A stretch of DNA of 64,000 nt from Ruegeria arenilitoris. Its GTDB lineage: Bacteria; Pseudomonadota; Alphaproteobacteria; Rhodobacterales; Rhodobacteraceae. The notes under the pieces were generated by a model that saw nothing but the letters and a program-made list of their open reading frames with translations, had not been told where the DNA came from and ran no database searches. Every line of letters starts with the position of its first letter. Position 1 is the stretch's first letter. Positions 56,205-64,000 of this stretch are shown piece after piece. The stretch spans positions 1-64,000 of the forward strand of contig NZ_WQHP01000004.1 of NCBI RefSeq assembly GCF_013035315.1, written 5' to 3'. Made by a program: the position numbers and the translations under genes.

Positions 56205-57212
56205 ATGACAGCTCCGCTTATCGACCCGTTCGCTCGTGCCATCACCTATCTCCGCGTATCCGTCACGGATCGCTGCGATTTCCGTTGTGTCTATTGCATG
56301 TCCGAGGACATGACCTTTTTGCCCAAGAAAGACCTCCTGACGCTGGAGGAATTGGACCGCATGTGTTCGACCTTTGTGAAACTGGGCGTCGAAAAGCTGC
56401 GCATTACCGGCGGTGAGCCGCTGGTACGCCGCAACATAATGAGTTTCTTCAATTCGATGACCCGCCATCTGGAAAGCGGCGCGCTGAAAGAACTGACCCT
56501 GACGACCAATGGGTCGCAATTGCACCGTTTTGCAGATGACCTATACGCAGCGGGCGTGCGTAGGGTGAATGTGTCTCTGGACACTCTGGACGAGGACAAG
56601 TTTGCCAAAGTCACTCGCTGGGGTCGCCTGAAACAGGTGCTGAACGGGATCGACGCCGCGCAAAAGGCGGGTCTGCGTGTCAAGATCAACGCCGTGGCTT
56701 TGAAAGGGTTCAATGAACCCGAACTGCCCAGGATCACCGAATGGTGCGCTGAGCGTGACATGGACCTGACCTGGATCGAGGTCATGCCAATGGGCGATAT
56801 CGGCAACGAGGATCGCCTGGACCAGTATTGGTCACTCAAGGACGTTCGTAAGGAATACGAAAACCACTATTCCGTGACCGATCTGGCAGAACGGACCGGT
56901 GGCCCCGCACGCTATGTACGGCTTGAGGATACGGGCCAGAAGATCGGGTTCATTACGCCCCTGTCACATAACTTCTGCGAAAGCTGCAACCGCGTGCGTC
57001 TGACCTGCACAGGTGAGCTGTATATGTGCCTCGGGCAAGAGGACATGGCCGATCTGCGCGCACCGCTGCGCGATCACCCTGATACCGAACAACCGCTTGA
57101 GGATGCGATCCGCGCGGCAATCAACCTCAAGCCCAAGGGCCACGATTTCGATTATTCCCGACAGGCTGTGGATGGCCAGATGACCCGCCACATGAGCCAT
57201 ACGGGCGGCTAA
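56205..57212 (+). CDS. moaA: GTP 3',8-cyclase (molybdenum cofactor synthesis)
   Basis: This radical SAM enzyme starts molybdenum cofactor synthesis by rearranging GTP. It has 335 residues. The SAM cluster is [18 protein letters not shown] (CxxxCxxC), followed by GGEPLVR and [10 protein letters not shown]. The second 4Fe-4S cluster near the C-terminus uses [20 protein letters not shown]. It ends with the GG tail seen in MoaA. No MoaC or moe gene is adjacent. waaA follows 1 base after the stop. Confidence 0.96.
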   Translation: MTAPLIDPFARAITYLRVSVTDRCDFRCVYCMSEDMTFLPKKDLLTLEELDRMCSTFVKLGVEKLRITGGEPLVRRNIMSFFNSMTRHLESGALKELTLTTNGSQLHRFADDLYAAGVRRVNVSLDTLDEDKFAKVTRWGRLKQVLNGIDAAQKAGLRVKINAVALKGFNEPELPRITEWCAERDMDLTWIEVMPMGDIGNEDRLDQYWSLKDVRKEYENHYSVTDLAERTGGPARYVRLEDTGQKIGFITPLSHNFCESCNRVRLTCTGELYMCLGQEDMADLRAPLRDHPDTEQPLEDAIRAAINLKPKGHDFDYSRQAVDGQMTRHMSHTGG

Positions 57213-57213
57213 C

Positions 57214-58512
57214 ATGCCAAACATCTCCGACCGGCCGACGCTGCTCTACCACCTGTATTGCGGCCTCACTTCTGTTGCCGCACCTTTGGCATGGCACACA
57301 GTGCGCAAGAAACTACAGGCCGCAGACGTCCCCGAGGCACGGCAGCAGGAGCGCCTCGGCCACGCCAGCCAGCCCCGTCCTGACGGCCAGCTGATTTGGT
57401 TCCATGCTGCCAGCGTTGGAGAGACGCTATCGGTCATCAGCCTAATCAAGCGTCTGGGAGAGCGCCTGCCCGAGGCGCAGTTCCTGATCACGTCAGGTAC
57501 GCCGACTTCGGCCGCACTGATTGAAAAACGCATGCCGCCACGCGGGCGCCACCAATACCCTCCGCTCGACACCGCAGCAGCAGTGCGGCAATTTTTGGAT
57601 CATTGGCACCCCGACGCCGCGATCTTTGTCGAAAGCGAGATTTGGCCGCGCCTGATCGTCGAAGCGTCTCGGCGAGGAACCCCTTTGGCGCTGCTCAACG
57701 CACGCCTTTCGGATCGCTCCGTCGCGGGCTGGAAGAAGAGGCCTGAAACCGCTCGCTTCATTCTGGACCATTTCAAACTGTTTCTGACCCAGAACGATAA
57801 AACAGCAAAAAACCTGATCGACATGGGCGCGCGTGCCGACCGGGTGCAGCCGGGTACCAACCTCAAGGCCATGTCAGACCCTCTGCCGGTGGATCAGACG
57901 ACTCTGGAAAGCATACGGTCACAAACCGCCGATCGCCCGCTCTGGATCGCCAGCTCGACCCATGCAGGCGAAGAGGAAACGGTTCTGGCCGCCCATGCCG
58001 AACTGATGAAACGTTGGCCAAACCTTCTGTTGCTGCTGATCCCTCGCCACCCGGAACGGCGAGGTGAGGTTGCTGACCTGCTGAACACCGCCGGACAAAC
58101 GGCTGCCTTCCGATCCAAGGGCGACCAAATCGCGGCGCAAACTCAAGTCTATGTGGCTGACACATTGGGTGAGACAGGTACATGGTACGCCCTCTGCCCC
58201 ATCGTGTTTCTGGGCGGTTCGCTGAAGGAAATCGGTGGCCACAACCCGTTCGAACCCGCGCAGGCTGGCGCTGCTGTGATTACGGGCCCTGGTTATTTCA
58301 ACTTCGCGGAGACCTTCGCTCCATTGATAGACAACGGTGGCGCGATCGAGGTCAACTCGGCTGCGCAACTGTCCGAAGCTGTCGCCAACTGGCTTTCCGA
58401 CGACAACGCCCTCGCCCAGACCAGGGCCGCAGCGAAAGCCTGCGTGAACACCCAGAAATCCGCCTTGGACGACGTTATCGACACGCTATGCAGCAGCCTC
58501 GACCTCAAATGA
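57214..58512 (+). CDS. waaA: 3-deoxy-D-manno-octulosonic acid transferase
   Basis: This enzyme adds Kdo to lipid A precursors at the inner face of the cytoplasmic membrane, 432 residues. Residues 1-25 form the membrane-associated helix. WFHAASVGETLSVISLIKRL and ITSGTPTSA mark the N-terminal GT-B half. The C-terminal half has FLGGSLKEIGGHNPFEPAQAGAAVITGP with the Kdo-nucleotide binding Glu. The product is essential for LPS. Also called kdtA. Confidence 0.94.
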   Translation: MPNISDRPTLLYHLYCGLTSVAAPLAWHTVRKKLQAADVPEARQQERLGHASQPRPDGQLIWFHAASVGETLSVISLIKRLGERLPEAQFLITSGTPTSAALIEKRMPPRGRHQYPPLDTAAAVRQFLDHWHPDAAIFVESEIWPRLIVEASRRGTPLALLNARLSDRSVAGWKKRPETARFILDHFKLFLTQNDKTAKNLIDMGARADRVQPGTNLKAMSDPLPVDQTTLESIRSQTADRPLWIASSTHAGEEETVLAAHAELMKRWPNLLLLLIPRHPERRGEVADLLNTAGQTAAFRSKGDQIAAQTQVYVADTLGETGTWYALCPIVFLGGSLKEIGGHNPFEPAQAGAAVITGPGYFNFAETFAPLIDNGGAIEVNSAAQLSEAVANWLSDDNALAQTRAAAKACVNTQKSALDDVIDTLCSSLDLK

Positions 58513-58528
58513 TCTAACCAGGATCCAA

Positions 58529-58576
58529 CTTCATCTGGCCGAAAATACCTCGGGGGTGCGGGGACAGAGCCCCCGC
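58529..58576. repeat. Intergenic repeat, copy 1
   Basis: CTTCATCTGGCC, AAATACCT and GGGG are followed by a hairpin GCGGGG / CCCCGC. A second copy sits at 62811. The element lies between the convergent waaA and M20 amidohydrolase genes and is placed to terminate the M20 transcript on the minus strand. Confidence 0.6.
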
Positions 58577-58584
58577 CCTGTCCA

Positions 58585-59748
58585 TCAGGCCGCCGGCATC
58601 CGCTGTTCCACGATCCCGGCCCACCAGCTGCATCCGGCCGGAATAGCCTCGTCATTGAAATTATACTCCGGATGATGCACGGCCGCAGTATCGCCGTTAC
58701 CAACCAGGATATAGGCTCCCGGACGCTCCTCCAGCATAAAGGCAAAGTCCTCGCCGCCCATGATCAATGGTGCCTCGTCGCAATTGCCGGCAACAGAACG
58801 CGCGACATCCGCAGCAAAATCGGTTTGTTCGTTGCTGTTCACCATTACCGGATAGCCTCGGTAATAAGTCACATCAGCCGTTCCGCCAAAGGTGGTCGCG
58901 ATACCCGCACAAATCTCATGAATGCGCTTTTCCGCCAGGTCCCGCATGTCTTCGCTCATCGTACGCACGGTCCCTTTCAATTTCACGCTCTGAGGGATCA
59001 CGTTGAAGGCATTCGAAGACGTCTCAAATGATGTAACCGAAACCACGACCTGATCCACAGGGTCCGCATTGCGCGCGGCAATCGTCTGTAGCGCCAGAAC
59101 CGCCTGAGCCGCCATCACGGTTGTGTCGACCGTTTCATGTGGTTTCGCGGCATGTCCGCCCTTGCCCTCGAAAGAGATATCGAACTGGTCCGTTGCGGCA
59201 AAAAAAGCGCCTGGTCGAATGGCAAAGCTGCCAACCGGACGGCCCGGCCAGTTGTGCATGCCGTAAACTTCCTGAATACTCCAGCGGTCCATCATGCCGT
59301 CTTCACACATCTCACGGCCCCCACCGCCGCCTTCTTCGGCGGGTTGGAAGATCACGACAACGGTGCCGTCAAAATTGCGCGTCTCGGACAGGTACTTCGC
59401 AGCCCCCAAAAGCATCGCTGTATGGCCATCATGCCCGCAGGCATGCATCGCACCATCGGTTTTCGAAGCGTAATCCAAGCCCGTCGCCTCGAGGATCGGC
59501 AAAGCATCCATATCGGCGCGCAACCCGATCACCTTGCCGCTTGTATTCGCCTTGCCCTTGATCACCCCGACCACACCTGTGCGGCCAATGCCGGTCACGA
59601 CCTCATCACAGCCAAACTCTCGCAGCCTGTCCGCAACCAAAGCGCTGGTACGATGGGTTTCAAACAGAATTTCAGGGTGTTCGTGAATGTCGCGCCGCCA
59701 CTTGGTGATCTCATCCTGCAACTCGGCGAACCGGTTCTTGATCGGCAT
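58585..59748 (-). CDS. M20 family amidohydrolase (aminoacylase/hippurate hydrolase type)
   Basis: The protein has 387 residues. GLRADMDALPILEATGLDYASK gives the first metal ligand Asp, and HACGHDGHTAMLLGAAKYL the metal-binding His pair; EEGGGGGREMCEDG has the catalytic Glu. A dimerisation domain follows, then MGGEDFAFMLEERPGAY. The class hydrolyses N-acyl amino acids or related amides such as hippurate. Substrate unassigned. Confidence 0.9.
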   Translation of the reverse strand: MPIKNRFAELQDEITKWRRDIHEHPEILFETHRTSALVADRLREFGCDEVVTGIGRTGVVGVIKGKANTSGKVIGLRADMDALPILEATGLDYASKTDGAMHACGHDGHTAMLLGAAKYLSETRNFDGTVVVIFQPAEEGGGGGREMCEDGMMDRWSIQEVYGMHNWPGRPVGSFAIRPGAFFAATDQFDISFEGKGGHAAKPHETVDTTVMAAQAVLALQTIAARNADPVDQVVVSVTSFETSSNAFNVIPQSVKLKGTVRTMSEDMRDLAEKRIHEICAGIATTFGGTADVTYYRGYPVMVNSNEQTDFAADVARSVAGNCDEAPLIMGGEDFAFMLEERPGAYILVGNGDTAAVHHPEYNFNDEAIPAGCSWWAGIVEQRMPAA

Positions 59749-59806
59749 TCTGGTCTCCTAACAAAATATCTTCGGCCCTCAGCCCCGATCCGGGACCGCC
59801 AGCAGT

Positions 59807-60949
59807 TCAATCCAAATCGGCAGGCCGAAGCGCGCCAGAGAGAAGGACAATGAAAACGGCCAGTGGTAGTAGAGCCGCAAAAGCTATTCGTAATGTAAAC
59901 ATCTCTGCGAGAAACCCAATAAGGGGTGGACCAATCAATAGCCCGCCGTAGCCTAATGTGGCAACACTGGCGATGGCCTGCCCCGGCGGCACGTCAGGAT
60001 CCGAGGCCGCCCGGCTGAATGCCAGCGGCATGATCACCGCGTAGCCGATTCCCATCATTGCAAAACCTGCCAACGCAAGGCCCGCCTCGCCAGCGGAAAC
60101 CACGCAGAACACGCCCAGTGCAGCGCAAACCCCACCAAATCGCGCCGTAGCGACGGGCCCAAAGCGCATGATCACGACACCACCCGCCAGTCGAAACGCA
60201 ACCATCGCCACTGAGAACACAGCATAGCCCAACGCCGCAACACTTTCGGTGGCCCCTGTGACATCACGCAGAAAGATCGCACTCCAATCCGCCACCGCGC
60301 CTTCGCCTAGCGCACCGCATAGGGCTGTGAACCCAACAAGGATCAGCGCCCCGGACGGAAGCGCAAACACCTGCCCCCCCGTCGAAACCGCGCGACGCGA
60401 TGTCCAACGCACCCACGACAAGGCCAGCGCAAGCCCGACCACGATCCCGCCCGCCAGCAGAAAATGCTGCATCACGGTCAACTGCATCTGCACTGCAGCA
60501 AACCCGCTAAGCGCCCCCAGCCCCGCGCCGAGGCTCCACATGGCGTGGAACGAGGACATGACAGGCTTGTCAAAGGTCTGTTCGACCTCAGCGGCCCAGG
60601 CGTTCATCGCAACGTCCATCGAGCCGTGGAAAGCGCCGAACACAAACAAAAAAGCCGCCAGCGCCCAGAACCCGCCTGCGAAGGCCAACAAGATCAAGGA
60701 CAGCGTATATAGAACCGCGATGTAGCGCGTCAGGCTAACCGCTCCGAACCTGTCCGTTAGCCGCCCGGTAATCGGAAAGGAACACACCGCGCCTGCGGCC
60801 ATGAACAACAACCCGTAGCCGAGCGCCTCATGCGTCAGATCCAACCGGTCCCGAACCGCGGGAATACGCGAGGCCCAGATGCCGAACAACGCTCCATTCA
60901 GGATGAACATGGCGGCAACGGCCCGCCAAGCTGCCACGATTCCGATCAC
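59807..60949 (-). CDS. MFS transporter
   Basis: The protein has 380 residues and 12 predicted helices. The N-terminal FILNGALFGIWASRIPAVRDRLD and RLTDRFGAVSLTRYIAVLYT (MFS loop 2-3 signature) are clear. It is a Bcr/YbjJ-like major facilitator of unknown substrate. It lies after the M20 gene on the transcript-side, separated by 58 bases, and may export the products of an amidase. Nothing else points to a substrate. Confidence 0.85.
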   Translation of the reverse strand: MIGIVAAWRAVAAMFILNGALFGIWASRIPAVRDRLDLTHEALGYGLLFMAAGAVCSFPITGRLTDRFGAVSLTRYIAVLYTLSLILLAFAGGFWALAAFLFVFGAFHGSMDVAMNAWAAEVEQTFDKPVMSSFHAMWSLGAGLGALSGFAAVQMQLTVMQHFLLAGGIVVGLALALSWVRWTSRRAVSTGGQVFALPSGALILVGFTALCGALGEGAVADWSAIFLRDVTGATESVAALGYAVFSVAMVAFRLAGGVVIMRFGPVATARFGGVCAALGVFCVVSAGEAGLALAGFAMMGIGYAVIMPLAFSRAASDPDVPPGQAIASVATLGYGGLLIGPPLIGFLAEMFTLRIAFAALLPLAVFIVLLSGALRPADLD

Positions 60950-61019
60950 GGGAAACCCTTAGTGCCAGATGCCAAATGCTGCCCTTGTACAGCTTGCTGG
61001 CGCGCTGGCAAACACAGTT

Positions 61020-62297
61020 TCACTCCAGCCTTTTGCGAATCTTCCGAATGGCAAACCAAACGGCCAGCACAACCGGGATTGTCACGGCAGCGGTCAACAT
61101 CCCCTTGCTTATCCCAACCCCGGTCAGCGGATACAGCAGGTAGCTGACCAATGACACTGCGTAGTAACTGATGGCGACCACCGACAGCCCTTCGACAGTG
61201 TGCTGTAGACGCAGGGCCAAGTCGGCGCGACGGTCCATGCTTTCCAGCAACGCCTGGTTCTGAGCGCTGCGCTCGACATCAACCCGCGTGCGCAGCAATT
61301 CCCCCGCCCTGATCGCCCGGTCCGACAGCGCCTTCAATCGCCGCTCGGTCGACTTGACCGTACGGATCGCAGGATCGTAACGGCGCATCATGAAATCGGC
61401 AAAGCTCTGCCCGCCGCCAAACCGATCTTCCCGCAGGACCTCAATGCGCTGGTTGACGATGGCCTCATAGGCACCTGTGGCACCAAACCGAAACGAGCAT
61501 TTGGCGGACAGCGCTTCAAGCTCGATCGACGTCGACAACAAATCCTGCAACAACGCATCCGGTTGCGCTGTGTCGTCATTCATCTGCGCCATTATCTGGG
61601 TCAGTTGGCCATCCAAAGCACCGATGCGCGGCATCAACTGTTTGACGCGGGCAAATCCCAACATGGACATCGCCTTGTAGGTTTCAATCTCGCACAGACG
61701 TTGCACGATGCGTCCGGTTCTCCGCCGCCCGGTGCCCTCGGTCACAAACATTGCAAACCGCATGTGCCCGGCCGGATCGATGCGAAAATCGCAGGCACAA
61801 ATAGCGGCATCATCCAGCACGCGCGCCACGGCCAGACTTTCAGGCTCGAACCATTCGGCAAGTTTGGACCGGATCGCCTCATCGCTCTCACGCTCGACAA
61901 CACGCACCATCGCAGAGGTGACGCGCTGACCCGGGCTCGCCATCAGCCAGTCAGGGGGAAACACCTCAAAATCAGCCGGATTGAACGCACGGTCACTCAC
62001 ATTCTGAGAGATCGCCGTATAGGTCACAAACTCGGTGTGCTGTTCCCATTTCAACCAATGACGCCCGATCTGCCCCGCGTAATGCGTGGCATCCGGTTGA
62101 GGATGCTGCGCACCGTGGCGGTCCAGAAGGTTGACGAGGTGCTCCAGATCTTCACGGCGATCCCGCGCGACGGCAGCCTCAGATTTCTTGATGGCCAGAA
62201 ACACCACGGTGCAAGGTGTCGCCGCAATCGGAAACGGCCGCGCATGCAGTTCATTGGCCAGCGCATAGCGCAGCGGATGGTCATCTATCGGCGTCAT
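61020..62297 (-). CDS. DUF3422 family membrane protein
   Basis: The protein has 425 residues. HPLRYALANELHARPFP begins the family core, with FEPESLAVARVLDDAAICACDFRID and GRIVQRLCEIETYKAMSMLG in the middle. Two membrane helices (VVAISYYAVSLVSYLLYPL, VTIPVVLAVWFAI) follow a coiled-coil stretch near residue 330. The function is unknown. ATG 62297 has GGAGCCC upstream; a start at 62333 is less likely. Confidence 0.85.
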   Translation of the reverse strand: MTPIDDHPLRYALANELHARPFPIAATPCTVVFLAIKKSEAAVARDRREDLEHLVNLLDRHGAQHPQPDATHYAGQIGRHWLKWEQHTEFVTYTAISQNVSDRAFNPADFEVFPPDWLMASPGQRVTSAMVRVVERESDEAIRSKLAEWFEPESLAVARVLDDAAICACDFRIDPAGHMRFAMFVTEGTGRRRTGRIVQRLCEIETYKAMSMLGFARVKQLMPRIGALDGQLTQIMAQMNDDTAQPDALLQDLLSTSIELEALSAKCSFRFGATGAYEAIVNQRIEVLREDRFGGGQSFADFMMRRYDPAIRTVKSTERRLKALSDRAIRAGELLRTRVDVERSAQNQALLESMDRRADLALRLQHTVEGLSVVAISYYAVSLVSYLLYPLTGVGISKGMLTAAVTIPVVLAVWFAIRKIRKRLE

Positions 62298-62404
62298 AAA
62301 GGGCTCCGTCTGGTTCCCGGCACTATACGCCATCCGCGACGCGCATCAATTCTCTTTTTATTTCATATACTTACAGGGATACGACGGTATACAAACCCGC
62401 TATC

Positions 62405-62761
62405 TCATTGATTTGGTTGCCACAGCTCAATCGGATTGCCTTCTGGGTCGTGGATGCGTGCAAACTTGCCGACCTCGCTGTCCCATTCGGCATTGGTTTC
62501 AACCTTGATCCCAGCCGCCTCCAACTGCGCCGTCATGGCAGCCAGATCATCGACTCGAAAATTGATCATCCACTGCTGCTCGGCCCGACCGAAATACTCG
62601 GTATTCTGGTCGAAAGGGGCAAAAACCGTATAACCCTCTCGCTGCTTCCACGGCACCGGATCATAATGATTGACCCCCAAATGCGTTTCATACCACGCGC
62701 TCAACGCCGCTGGGTCTCGCGCACGGAAGAACACACCGCCTATACCGTTCACTTTCTCCAT
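62405..62761 (-). CDS. VOC superfamily (glyoxalase-like) protein
   Basis: The protein has 118 residues, one vicinal-oxygen-chelate domain. GVFFRARDPAALSAWYETHLG opens it and IHDPEGNPIELWQPNQ closes it with the metal Glu. Such single-domain proteins are metal-dependent isomerases, dioxygenases or antibiotic-binding proteins. The start ATG 62761 lies just upstream of the recognisable domain. No substrate is indicated. Confidence 0.85.
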   Translation of the reverse strand: MEKVNGIGGVFFRARDPAALSAWYETHLGVNHYDPVPWKQREGYTVFAPFDQNTEYFGRAEQQWMINFRVDDLAAMTAQLEAAGIKVETNAEWDSEVGKFARIHDPEGNPIELWQPNQ

Positions 62762-62810
62762 CAGCACCTCCGTAGAATAGTGGCACCAACAGTGTAACAC
62801 AGTCCGCAGT

Positions 62811-62858
62811 CTTCATCTGGCCCCAAATACCTTGGAGGTCAGGAGGCAAAGCCTCCTG
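62811..62858. repeat. Intergenic repeat, copy 2
   Basis: This copy begins CTTCATCTGGCC and AAATACCT like the one at 58529, but its hairpin is GGAGGC / GCCTCC. The change in both arms keeps the base pairing. It precedes the pntB terminator by a few bases. Confidence 0.65.
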
Positions 62859-62868
62859 CAAAAAAAGA

Positions 62869-62892
62869 AAAGGGCGCCCTCAGGCGCCCTTT
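62869..62892 (-). terminator. Terminator of pntB
   Basis: On the minus strand AAAGGGCGCC, a 4-base loop and GGCGCCCTTT form a perfect 10-bp stem followed by TTTTCTTTTTTT. It lies 22 bases after the pntB stop. The repeat at 62811 provides a second hairpin. Confidence 0.85.
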
Positions 62893-62914
62893 GCAATCTC
62901 ATAATACCGTTCGA

Positions 62915-64000
62915 TCAGTCGATCATGGGCAGCAGCTTGTCCAGCGACTGTTTTGCGTCGCCGTAGAACATGCGGGTGTTCTCTTTGAAGAACAGCGGAT
63001 TTTCGATGCCCGAGTATCCCGTGCCCTGACCGCGCTTGGACACAAAGACCTGCTTCGCTTTCCAGCATTCCAGAACCGGCATACCGGCGATGGGGCTGTT
63101 GGGGTCTTCCTGCGCCGCGGGGTTCACGATGTCGTTCGAACCGATGACGATGGCCACATCCGTGTCTGGGAAATCGTCATTGATCTCGTCCATCTCCAGC
63201 ACGATGTCGTACGGCACCTTCGCCTCAGCCAGCAGAACGTTCATGTGACCCGGCAGACGACCTGCAACCGGATGGATCGCAAAGCGCACGTTCTTGCCTT
63301 TGGCGCGCAGCTTGCGAACCAGCTCGGACACCGACTGCTGAGCTTGCGCAACAGCCATGCCGTAGCCAGGAATGATGACCACGCTGTCAGCGTCGTTCAG
63401 AGCTGCGGCAACCCCGTCGGCCTCAATCGCGACCTGCTCGCCTTCCACTTCCATCTGCGGACCCGAGGTACCGCCGAAGCCGCCCAGGATCACACTGACA
63501 AAGTGACGGTTCATCGCCTTACACATGATGTAGGACAGGATCGCACCGGACGAGCCCACCAGCGCGCCGACCACGATCAGCAGGTCGTTGCCCAGCGAGA
63601 AGCCGATGGCCGCAGCCGCCCAACCCGAGTAGCTGTTCAGCATCGACACAACCACCGGCATGTCCGCACCACCGATGCCCATGATCAGGTGATAGCCGAT
63701 AAACAGCGCCGCCAGCGTCATTAGGAACAGCGGGAAGAAGCCGCCCGATGCTGTATACCAGAACAGGCAGATCAGCGAGAGACCCGCAGCAGCCGCGTTC
63801 AGCGCATGACCGCCGGGCAGCTTGGTCGCCGCCGAGGTCACTTTGCCCGCCAGCTTGCCATAGGCCACAACCGAACCGGTAAAGGTGATCGCACCGATGA
63901 AGATGCCCAGGAACAGTTCCACATGCAGGATCGTCAGTTCGGCCGAGGTCTTTTTGGCGATCAGTTGGGCAAAGGCCCCCAGACCGTCCATCTCAACTTC
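62915..64000 (-). CDS. pntB: NAD(P) transhydrogenase subunit beta (5' truncated)
   Basis: This membrane subunit couples proton flow to hydride transfer from NADH to NADP, 361 residues visible out of about 480. The N-terminal part lies beyond the right edge, where the frame stays open. AGGHALNA-type [15 protein letters not shown] and the helices are followed by the NADP-binding domain III with [41 protein letters not shown] and [20 protein letters not shown]. These residues are the PntB fingerprint. A pntA partner would lie outside. Confidence 0.94.
   Translation of the reverse strand, partial: EVEMDGLGAFAQLIAKKTSAELTILHVELFLGIFIGAITFTGSVVAYGKLAGKVTSAATKLPGGHALNAAAAGLSLICLFWYTASGGFFPLFLMTLAALFIGYHLIMGIGGADMPVVVSMLNSYSGWAAAAIGFSLGNDLLIVVGALVGSSGAILSYIMCKAMNRHFVSVILGGFGGTSGPQMEVEGEQVAIEADGVAAALNDADSVVIIPGYGMAVAQAQQSVSELVRKLRAKGKNVRFAIHPVAGRLPGHMNVLLAEAKVPYDIVLEMDEINDDFPDTDVAIVIGSNDIVNPAAQEDPNSPIAGMPVLECWKAKQVFVSKRGQGTGYSGIENPLFFKENTRMFYGDAKQSLDKLLPMID

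Noticed and set aside
1-64000. CRISPR arrays, IS elements, rRNA operons
   Set aside because: No regularly spaced identical repeats, transposase motifs or rRNA core sequences were seen on either strand. The only mobile-type gene is the recombinase tail at the left edge.

Overview
The window looks like a chromosomal segment from an alphaproteobacterium of the Roseobacter group (Rhodobacteraceae, Ruegeria-like). The reasons are a GC-rich coding style, a nuoA-N operon interrupted by the DUF5333, DUF5337 and MAPEG genes typical of this family, a liu leucine/isovalerate operon, and an FnrL-type box in front of ompW. Species-level assignment is inference. No reads, databases or tools were available, so family names rest on motifs read by eye.

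Layout. 1-890: the tail of a large serine recombinase, a 21-bp-period array of TCCCTG repeats and tRNA-Ser(UGA). 1093-6824: a + strand run of SPOR lipoprotein, D,D-carboxypeptidase, tmk, holB, TatD hydrolase and a metallo-hydrolase, mostly with 4-nt overlaps. 6887-8582: an AEC permease and a CbiX-like protein. 8599-10193: an H-NOX-like gene with an HNOBA-GGDEF diguanylate cyclase. 10315-14473: an MttB-family methyltransferase, a HAD phosphatase, DUF3572 and a PleD-like cyclase. 14479-16383: a four-gene operon of EF-hand protein, ECF sigma factor, putative anti-sigma factor and metal-sensor-like protein. 16574-17699: DUF983 and a NUDIX hydrolase.

17723-39220 is one long minus-strand unit. It encodes all 14 subunits of respiratory complex I, with about nine small or accessory genes inserted, and continues into birA, coaX and rnj. 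39397-49090 is the leucine catabolism cluster: isovaleryl-CoA dehydrogenase, acyl-CoA synthetase, both methylcrotonyl-CoA carboxylase subunits, HMG-CoA lyase and enoyl-CoA hydratase, with a + strand ompW inside it. 49246-58512 holds a DegT aminotransferase, gph, glmU-glmS (UDP-GlcNAc supply), a PNPOx-like protein, AlkD, moaA and waaA. 58585-64000 holds an M20 amidohydrolase, an MFS transporter, DUF3422, a VOC protein and the 3' part of pntB.

The most unusual item is the H-NOX/GGDEF pair. The H-NOX aligns without gaps to guanylyl cyclase beta1 through the heme region, but the proximal His is Ser and all three YxSxR positions are replaced. The gene is nevertheless intact and translationally coupled to an intact HNOBA-GGDEF cyclase, which suggests a c-di-GMP switch that does not use heme. 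Other items worth a look are a PleD-like cyclase with two phospho-dead receivers, two short ORFs (40 and 58 codons) between nuoC and nuoD, an EF-hand/ECF sigma operon, a Pyl-free MttB homolog, and an intergenic repeat whose hairpin arms covary.
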